From: CAZXFH01 sp964640055
GTDB lineage: Bacteria > Fidelibacterota > UBA2242 > JAFGTP01
Reading direction: 5' to 3'
Assembly (NCBI GenBank): GCA_964640055.1
Contig: CAZXFH010000032.1
Coordinates: forward strand, 1 to 38,975
DNA: 38,975 nt
Notes under the pieces: model-generated
Told to the model about the DNA's origin: nothing
Databases searched by the model: none
The model's input: only the letters and a program-made list of their open reading frames with translations
Program-made: the position numbers and the translations under genes
Part shown: piece by piece, positions 33,541 through 38,975 of the stretch
How the letters are laid out: every line of letters starts with the position of its first letter
Numbering within the stretch: position 1 is the first letter of the stretch

Positions 33541-35991
33541 ATGGATTCTGAAATGGAACAGTATGTCGACTTGGTATTCCCGAATACCCTGCGCCGATCT
33601 TTTACCTATAAAACACCTGCACACCTTCAGCAAGACCTGTCAGAGGGACAGCGGGTGATCGCACCCTTGAGGAATGTGCCGTCCATTGGGTTTGTATTAA
33701 AAGTCCATTCCCAAAAACCCCGGGACATCAAACTCAAGGAAATAAGTGAGATTATCGATCCGCAACCCTTGATCCCCGGCGAGCTGTTTCAGTTTTTAAA
33801 GCGGCTGGCAAATTATTATCTCGCCCCCCTGGGCAGGGTTCTCTCTGCTACTATCCCACCGGAAATACAGTTACTGAAATATCGCCAGCTGGAGATCCGG
33901 CGCATAGCCAATAAATCAGAACTGGGTCCCTATGCGGCTTTATATGATAAAATTGTTACCCGGGAAGTGCGGCGTGTCTCTGCGCTGACAAAGCATTTTT
34001 CGCCGGACTATCTTAAAAAAGGGCTACATTATTTGAAACAGTACGGGATTATCCGCGAGTCGATCCATTATCGCCATCCTTTCCGAGAAGGGATTATCGA
34101 ACGATGGGTCCGGTTAATGGCTGACCGGGATGCCCTGCGACCGGAGCTGGAACAGTATAAACGCAGAGCCCCGCGCCAGTGGGAAATTTTGCAGCGCTTG
34201 GTTGAAGACCGGACGCCCCTCCGTGCTGAAGAACTGTCGAAATATTCCTCCGCAGCCTTAAAAAGTCTGGCCAAAAAGGAACTTATTACCATTGAGCGAC
34301 AAGACATTACCTTCAAGGACCTCTGGCATAGTTATCATGTCAGGAGCAAAGATGTTGAACTGGACTCTGACCAAAGCCAGGTTTACGGGCAAATTGCGCA
34401 GAGCCTTACCCAAGAACGCTATGCCCCTTTTCTAATTGAAGGTGTTACCGGCAGCGGTAAGACGGAAATATATATCAAATTAATTGAAAAGGTATTGTCA
34501 GCCGGGCAAAATGCGATTGTGCTTGTTCCGGAAATAACGCTGACCACCCATTTGGCCGGCCGTTTCAGAGGTGCTTTTGGATCGCGTGTTGCCCTATGGC
34601 ATAGCCAGCTGAGCCGCGGCCACCGCTCAAAAATTTGGCATAACATCCTGAAGGGTGAATTACCTTTGGTAATCGGTGCCCGCAGCGCCATTTTTCTCCC
34701 TATGCCGGATTTGCAATTAATTATCGTCGATGAGGAACAGGACTCTTCCTATAAACAAAAAGGCTTGGAGCCCCGCTACAATGCCCGCGATGCCGCCCTG
34801 ATGCGTGGCCAGGGCAGTGGAGCTACCGTTGTACTGGGATCCGCTACCCCGAGTATCGAATCCCATTATAATGCCAATACCGGAAAAATAACAAAATTGC
34901 ACCTGGCCCGCCGCTACGCTTCCGCACCAACACCGCTGATCAATGTGGTTGATATGAAGAAGGAATGGCAAAAGAATGAAGAAGCGCTTTTTTCCGAACT
35001 CCTGCTACACAAGATCGCGGATCGGATCGACAAAGGTGAACAGGTTTTACTGCTTCAAAACCGGCGCGGCTATTCCAATGTTATCTTGTGTGCTGCTTGT
35101 GGCTGGCGTCCGTCTTGCCGGAACTGTGACATTACCTTAACGTATCATAAAAAAGGTGTGAGACTTATCTGTCACTATTGTAACTATATGGAAAAACCGC
35201 CTGCTGAGTGCCCACAATGCGGGGGGCAAAAATTTTACTATCCCGGTTTTGGTACCCAGCGGGTTGAAACCGCACTGCAAACCCTTTTTCCGGAAGTAAC
35301 ACTGGCGCGTTTGGATATTGATACTACCCGGATTAAAGGCTTTTCGCAGCAGACCCTGGCGCGTTTTGAAAGGGGCGATATTCAGATCTTAATCGGCACC
35401 CAGATGATCGCCAAAGGACTGGATTTCCCCCGGGTTTCACTGGTTGGTGTTTTAAATGCTGATGTGGGCCTCTATCTCCCGGATTTCCGGGCCCGTGAGC
35501 GGGTGTTTCAGCTGCTTTATCAGGTCGCAGGCCGCTCCGGACGGGGCGATATACACGGAGAGGTGGTTATCCAAACCCTGGTGTCGGAGGATTTTACCAT
35601 TCAATGTGCTGTCCAACAGAATTTGAAAAAATTTGTGAATAATGAATATAATGAACGCAACCCGGTCAATTATCCGCCCTTTAGCCGCCTCGCACAGGTC
35701 TTGATAACAGCTAAAGAGCAAAAACGGGCCGCTGGCGTAAGCGCAAAGATTATGGACTATATTAAAAAGCATGCCGCCGGTCTCCAGATTTTAGGACCGG
35801 CCCCGGCCCCCTTGCCCCGTATTAAAAACCGCTATCGCTATATGGGTATTCTGAAATCCCGTAAAACACAGGATCCCCAGGGAAATCAATTGCGGGATGT
35901 ACTGAAAAAATTACTGCAGTCTCAGATATACACCCGCCTGCGGCGTCAGGCTCGCATTATTATTGATATCGATCCCCTGGATTTATTATAA
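33541..35991 (+). CDS. priA: Primosomal replication restart helicase PriA
   Basis: A superfamily 2 helicase that reloads the replisome at stalled forks. 816 residues: the N-terminal DNA-binding part (about 1-110), the winged helix, then Walker A EGVTGSGKTEIY (300-311), motif II IIVDEEQDSSYKQ (DEEQ at 397-400), and VLGSATPSIES. The cysteine-rich zinc module has eight Cys in LCAACGWRPSCRNC and ICHYCNY...CPQCGG, followed by QMIAKGLDFPRVSLVGVLNAD and QVAGRSGRG. PriA normally has DEEH; the final His is Gln here. The ATG at 33541 lacks a clear ribosome-binding site; an ATG at 33553 is possible. The stop overlaps the next start by one base. Confidence 0.96.
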   Translation: MDSEMEQYVDLVFPNTLRRSFTYKTPAHLQQDLSEGQRVIAPLRNVPSIGFVLKVHSQKPRDIKLKEISEIIDPQPLIPGELFQFLKRLANYYLAPLGRVLSATIPPEIQLLKYRQLEIRRIANKSELGPYAALYDKIVTREVRRVSALTKHFSPDYLKKGLHYLKQYGIIRESIHYRHPFREGIIERWVRLMADRDALRPELEQYKRRAPRQWEILQRLVEDRTPLRAEELSKYSSAALKSLAKKELITIERQDITFKDLWHSYHVRSKDVELDSDQSQVYGQIAQSLTQERYAPFLIEGVTGSGKTEIYIKLIEKVLSAGQNAIVLVPEITLTTHLAGRFRGAFGSRVALWHSQLSRGHRSKIWHNILKGELPLVIGARSAIFLPMPDLQLIIVDEEQDSSYKQKGLEPRYNARDAALMRGQGSGATVVLGSATPSIESHYNANTGKITKLHLARRYASAPTPLINVVDMKKEWQKNEEALFSELLLHKIADRIDKGEQVLLLQNRRGYSNVILCAACGWRPSCRNCDITLTYHKKGVRLICHYCNYMEKPPAECPQCGGQKFYYPGFGTQRVETALQTLFPEVTLARLDIDTTRIKGFSQQTLARFERGDIQILIGTQMIAKGLDFPRVSLVGVLNADVGLYLPDFRARERVFQLLYQVAGRSGRGDIHGEVVIQTLVSEDFTIQCAVQQNLKKFVNNEYNERNPVNYPPFSRLAQVLITAKEQKRAAGVSAKIMDYIKKHAAGLQILGPAPAPLPRIKNRYRYMGILKSRKTQDPQGNQLRDVLKKLLQSQIYTRLRRQARIIIDIDPLDLL

Positions 35992-36881
35992 TGAAACTTC
36001 CGGTTAAATATCTGATTTCCGGTCTTTTGATCCTCTTGCCCTGGCAATTTAACCGCGCCATCGATGTGCAGCTAAAAATTCACTCAGGCGGGGAGTTTAA
36101 ACAATTAGCCACCTATACAGAAAACAGAATAAAAGAGGTCTTACCGGAAATTAAAAATATCTTTGATTACCAAGGGACCTTGACGATTGAATTTGTACTG
36201 GTTAACTCCTCGGCAGAATTTAAACAATATGTGGGGTATCGCTTACCAACCTATGTAAAGGGGGTTACTCTCTTTCCAAGCGGAAAGGTTGTCCTGAAAA
36301 CCCCGCAGCTGGCCAAAGCCGATTTATGGGAATTTCGCACGACGTTGATCCATGAGCTGGTACACAGCGTTCAGGGACAAATTGTGGGTCTGAACACGAC
36401 GCCGACTTGGTTTACTGAGGGACTGGCGCTCTACATCAGCGATAACTATAATTTGAGAAATCATATTCTACTATCCAAAGCGCTTTTTAAGGATCAACTG
36501 ATTCCCATGGCGCAGCTGACCCGTTTTTTAGATTTACCTCCCAACCAGACCCGCTTAGCCTATGCCGAAAGCGCTTCGATTATCGCCTATCTGATTGATG
36601 TGTATGGCCTGCAGATAATTAATGAGATCCTGCATCGGATAAAGGAGGGGCAGAGTTTTGCCGCCAGTATCACCGCGGCCACCAACATTGATTATGTGGA
36701 TTTTCCAATCTATTGGCGGAAATATATCCGGCAAAAATATCGCTGGATATTTGTGCTGGATATTCAAAATATATTGTGGTTAATTATACCGGTAATGGTA
36801 GTGGTGATCTATTTTATTATCCGTATAAAAAACCGGCGTAAACAGGAGTACTGGGAAGCAAATGAGGAATATGAAGCTTAA
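35991..36881 (+). CDS. Peptidase MA-family membrane-anchored metallopeptidase
   Basis: A 296-residue gluzincin of the Peptidase_MA_2 type. It has an N-terminal signal (ISGLLILLPWQF). The zinc motif is HELVH (121-125), with the third ligand in WFTEGLALYI (Glu143). A C-terminal membrane helix follows (about 258-278, IPVMVVVIYFIIRI) with a basic then acidic tail, so the catalytic part faces outside the cytoplasm. All catalytic residues are present. The substrate is unknown. It starts inside the priA stop (TAATG), so the two are co-translated, and the next gene starts inside its end. Confidence 0.85.
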   Translation: MKLPVKYLISGLLILLPWQFNRAIDVQLKIHSGGEFKQLATYTENRIKEVLPEIKNIFDYQGTLTIEFVLVNSSAEFKQYVGYRLPTYVKGVTLFPSGKVVLKTPQLAKADLWEFRTTLIHELVHSVQGQIVGLNTTPTWFTEGLALYISDNYNLRNHILLSKALFKDQLIPMAQLTRFLDLPPNQTRLAYAESASIIAYLIDVYGLQIINEILHRIKEGQSFAASITAATNIDYVDFPIYWRKYIRQKYRWIFVLDIQNILWLIIPVMVVVIYFIIRIKNRRKQEYWEANEEYEA

Positions 36882-37791
36882 CAGGATGCATATTTTTAAA
36901 ATCAGTCTGGTTTTTTGGCTGACGACCTCCTTATCGGCCCAGGCGCTATTTCAAGGCTTTAATCACCCCGTCAATGCCCGGGGATGGGCCATGGGCGCGG
37001 CCGTTACCAGCCTGTCCCGCGAGGGGACCGGGTTGCAGGCCAATCCGGCAGTTATCGGTCGTACGGAAAGTCTGGCCCAGGTCAATTATACTAACTATGT
37101 TTTAGATATTTTTGCCACTAATGTTTATTCCATCTTCGAAACCAGTAAGGGACGCCTGGCGACCATGTTCCGCTACCTGAGTTATGGTACTTTTACTGAA
37201 AGAGATGCCGCCGGGAATTATATCGATGAGTTCTCAATTGAGGATATGTATATGAGCCTGGGATACGGTAATCAGCTATTTAATAAAATGTATATCGGAG
37301 CTATGGCCGGCTACACTTCTTCTAATTTTCATTCGCTTTCGGCCCGGGCGCTTACCTTTTCTACCGGTGCCCTTTATTATGATCCCCACTCCACTCTGGC
37401 GATTGGCTTGGCATACCAGGGCTTTGGCAAGCAATTGGCCGGATATTTGACCGATGAAAAACTCAATTCAGCAATATATGCCGGTATCTCCAAAGAGCTG
37501 GCCCACCTTCCCATGATTATTGCCCTGGATCTCTACCGGGATAAAAATTCCGAACGATATATTGTCAAGCTGGGCGGCGAGTTTATATTGTATGACCGGT
37601 TTTATTTACGCTGGGGCAGTTCTACGAAAAGATTCCAGCTTTCCACAGAGCAGAATTTCCGGAATTTTTTAGCCGGATCGTCCTGTGGGATCGGTATGCG
37701 TAAAGCCGCTATGGTCTTTGACATTGCCCTGGTCGGGTTAGGTGGTTTCGGGGAGATAACCTCTTTTTCCATCCATAAAACAATTGAATGA
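36862..37791 (+). CDS. PorV/PorQ-like outer-membrane beta-barrel protein
   Basis: A 309-residue outer-membrane protein. The signal peptide ends near LSAQA. NARGWAMGAAVTSLSREGTGLQANPAVIGR is the characteristic N-terminus of the PorV/PorQ/UPF0164 family (the GLQANPA stretch plugs the barrel). The rest alternates short beta strands and turns. In Bacteroidota, PorQ-type proteins belong to the type IX secretion surface, but no other T9SS gene is here, so a secretion role is only a possibility. The first ATG (36862) overlaps the preceding gene by 20 bases and has GGGAAG upstream; ATG codons at 36871 and 36886 also fit. Confidence 0.78.
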   Translation: MRNMKLNRMHIFKISLVFWLTTSLSAQALFQGFNHPVNARGWAMGAAVTSLSREGTGLQANPAVIGRTESLAQVNYTNYVLDIFATNVYSIFETSKGRLATMFRYLSYGTFTERDAAGNYIDEFSIEDMYMSLGYGNQLFNKMYIGAMAGYTSSNFHSLSARALTFSTGALYYDPHSTLAIGLAYQGFGKQLAGYLTDEKLNSAIYAGISKELAHLPMIIALDLYRDKNSERYIVKLGGEFILYDRFYLRWGSSTKRFQLSTEQNFRNFLAGSSCGIGMRKAAMVFDIALVGLGGFGEITSFSIHKTIE

Positions 37792-37801
37792 AGGATCAAA
37801 C

Positions 37802-38179
37802 ATGAAAAAAATTAGTGGCCTCATGGGATTAGCCCTGCTAATTATCGCTGGAATTACAGGCTGCGACGAACCGGAAAATCAGGAGATCAGTTATGCCCAC
37901 CATGTACAACCAATTTTTAATACCACTTGTCTGGATTGTCATTTTCAAAATGGTTCAGCGAACTTAGATCTGACCTCTTATGAGGCCCTGATGTCCGCTA
38001 AAAGTAACAACGGACCGGTAGTGGTTCCCGGCCGGCCGGATGAAAGCCTCCTGTTTGAAAAAATATCCGAGCCCCAACCCAGTCTGGGAGAACGAATGCC
38101 GCTGGGGCGCAGCCCCTTGCCTGACTCGGAAATTAATATGATTGAGACCTGGATTTACGAGGGAGCGCAGAATAATTGA
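37802..38179 (+). CDS. Monohaem planctomycete-type cytochrome c lipoprotein
   Basis: A 125-residue lipoprotein (signal LALLIIAGITGC, lipobox ITGC) with one haem site CLDCH (43-47). It matches the planctomycete-type cytochrome c domain: HHVQPIFNTTCLDCH, then LDLTSYEALMS, VVPGRPDESLLFEKI, and ERMPLGRSPLPDSEINMIETWI, where the Met of RMPLG is the probable second haem ligand. It probably carries electrons at the cell envelope; no partner is adjacent. The start is at 37802 because the signal begins there, not at the upstream in-frame ATG (37784) that overlaps the PorQ-like gene. Confidence 0.88.
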   Translation: MKKISGLMGLALLIIAGITGCDEPENQEISYAHHVQPIFNTTCLDCHFQNGSANLDLTSYEALMSAKSNNGPVVVPGRPDESLLFEKISEPQPSLGERMPLGRSPLPDSEINMIETWIYEGAQNN

Positions 38180-38222
38180 TCCATGCTACTATCTGGCTGA
38201 CAATGTTTAGTTTAAATCAATT

Positions 38223-38247
38223 AAAAAAGGGCGATGAGATATCGCCC
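38223..38247 (-). terminator. Rho-independent terminator of tonB
   Basis: Stem GGGCGAT (38229-38235) and ATCGCCC (38241-38247) with loop GAGAT. The run of A at 38223-38228 becomes a T-run on the - strand, so it terminates the tonB transcript. Confidence 0.82.
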
Positions 38248-38284
38248 TCTAGAATTGTGCCGGAAAATTAGGGGCTAGAGGGAA

Positions 38285-38953
38285 CTAGTCTTTCAGTTTG
38301 AAAATAACCGGAATCGAGATCCAGACCCCTACATTGCGATCGCGCTGTTTGGCCGGTTTGAAGTCGGTTTTCTTGATGGCGTTAATGGCCGCTTCGTTCA
38401 AACCGGTATTCGGAATGCCTTTCAATATATTGCAATCTCTGACCTTCCCAAATTCATCGACGTAGGCCTGGACAACCACGGTACCCTCTATACCAGCTTC
38501 CTGTGCAATTTCGGGATAGATCACATTGCGCTGGATCGCTTCAAAGCCCCCTAGGGGTTCCGGTGGTTCATCAAAGGGAATAAAACGCACCTGACGACCG
38601 CCGTCTTCATCATCTTCCTCCGGTGGCGGTGGCGGGTTTTCCCAGTCCGGAGCGTAATCTTCAAAAGAGGACATTTCAAAATCAATGTCTTCGGCCAGAT
38701 CATCTTCGTCGGCCTCTACCGGAATGGCAGGTTTGGAGGGAGGTGCCGCTTGTTCGATTTGCTGCTGGGTAATCGGGACTTCCTCTTGTTCAATATATAC
38801 TTTTTTTTGTGTTACGGTGGTCTGTTTTTGTTCAAACTTGGGAAATAAGAGCATTAAACCAATGAGTAGAATTAAACTGACCACCAGACTGGTCCGCAGC
38901 ACCAGAGGATATTTTGTTTTTAAGCTAAACTTGGGGTTTTTTCTTGTTTTCAT
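38285..38953 (-). CDS. tonB: Energy transducer TonB
   Basis: A 222-residue inner-membrane protein that passes energy to outer-membrane receptors such as the one at 10.5 kb. It has a basic N-terminus, one membrane helix (about 20-40), a charged and Pro-rich periplasmic linker (the acidic DDLAEDID stretch and NPPPPPEEDDED), and the C-terminal TonB domain (about 135-222; VIYPEIAQEAGIEGTVVVQAYVDEFGKV, AAINAIKKTDFKPAKQRDRNVGVWISIPVIF). GAGAGG lies before the ATG. No exbB/exbD is inside the window. It converges with the cytochrome gene. Confidence 0.93.
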   Translation of the reverse strand: MKTRKNPKFSLKTKYPLVLRTSLVVSLILLIGLMLLFPKFEQKQTTVTQKKVYIEQEEVPITQQQIEQAAPPSKPAIPVEADEDDLAEDIDFEMSSFEDYAPDWENPPPPPEEDDEDGGRQVRFIPFDEPPEPLGGFEAIQRNVIYPEIAQEAGIEGTVVVQAYVDEFGKVRDCNILKGIPNTGLNEAAINAIKKTDFKPAKQRDRNVGVWISIPVIFKLKD

Positions 38954-38975
38954 TTTCTATCCTCTCAGTCGCTTA

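Noticed and set aside
1..38975. CRISPR array, prophage, insertion sequence or known defence system
   Set aside because: No regularly spaced repeats, no cas, transposase, integrase or phage structural proteins are seen in any frame.

Overview
The window is a stretch of bacterial chromosome of roughly 50% G+C. It is mostly housekeeping genes with a looser accessory half at the left. The gene set suggests an FCB-superphylum bacterium, possibly near Calditrichota, KSB1 or Marinimicrobia. It has a TonB-dependent receptor with a carboxypeptidase-like N-terminal domain, a PorV/PorQ-like outer-membrane protein, a planctomycete-type cytochrome c lipoprotein, an energy-transducing TonB and a Peptidase-MA family protein. 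The taxonomic placement is inference; there is no rRNA here to test it.

Left region (1-9.8 kb): an AT-rich pRiA4b ORF-3-like gene and a SWIM zinc-finger protein are followed by a gene remnant. Next come rsgA and a loose series of small + strand genes: four methyltransferase-fold or methyltransferase-family proteins, a lipoprotein, a flavodoxin, a DUF2703 cysteine-rich protein and an eight-helix membrane protein.

Middle (9.8-17.8 kb): a TetR-type regulator has a near-consensus promoter and a 25-bp palindrome over its start site. It is followed by a TonB-dependent receptor and a lipoprotein that looks like an M1 aminopeptidase with its zinc site lost. This regulated outer-membrane cluster is the best candidate in the window for an undescribed system. 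Convergent to it is a sugar-type ABC importer (binding protein and two permeases) with no ATPase gene.

Right region (17.8-39 kb): secD and secF (protein export), purA, then ruvB-queA-ispD-ispF-gltX-ispE-tRNA-Gln-prs-rplY-pth-hppA-rpsF-rpsR-rplI, ended by a strong rho-independent terminator. This is tightly packed and probably largely co-transcribed. It covers recombination, queuosine, the MEP isoprenoid pathway (ispD, ispF and ispE all present), Glu-tRNA charging, PRPP synthesis, peptidyl-tRNA recycling, ribosomal proteins and a membrane pyrophosphatase. Next are priA, a membrane-anchored metallopeptidase, a PorQ-like barrel and a monohaem cytochrome. A convergent tonB closes the window.

Most of the sequence is conventional. 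The points worth a second look are the TetR/receptor/pseudo-peptidase cluster, an IspF without the canonical active-site aspartates, a PriA with DEEQ in place of DEEH, and a binding-protein gene whose strong ribosome-binding site is followed by no standard start codon.
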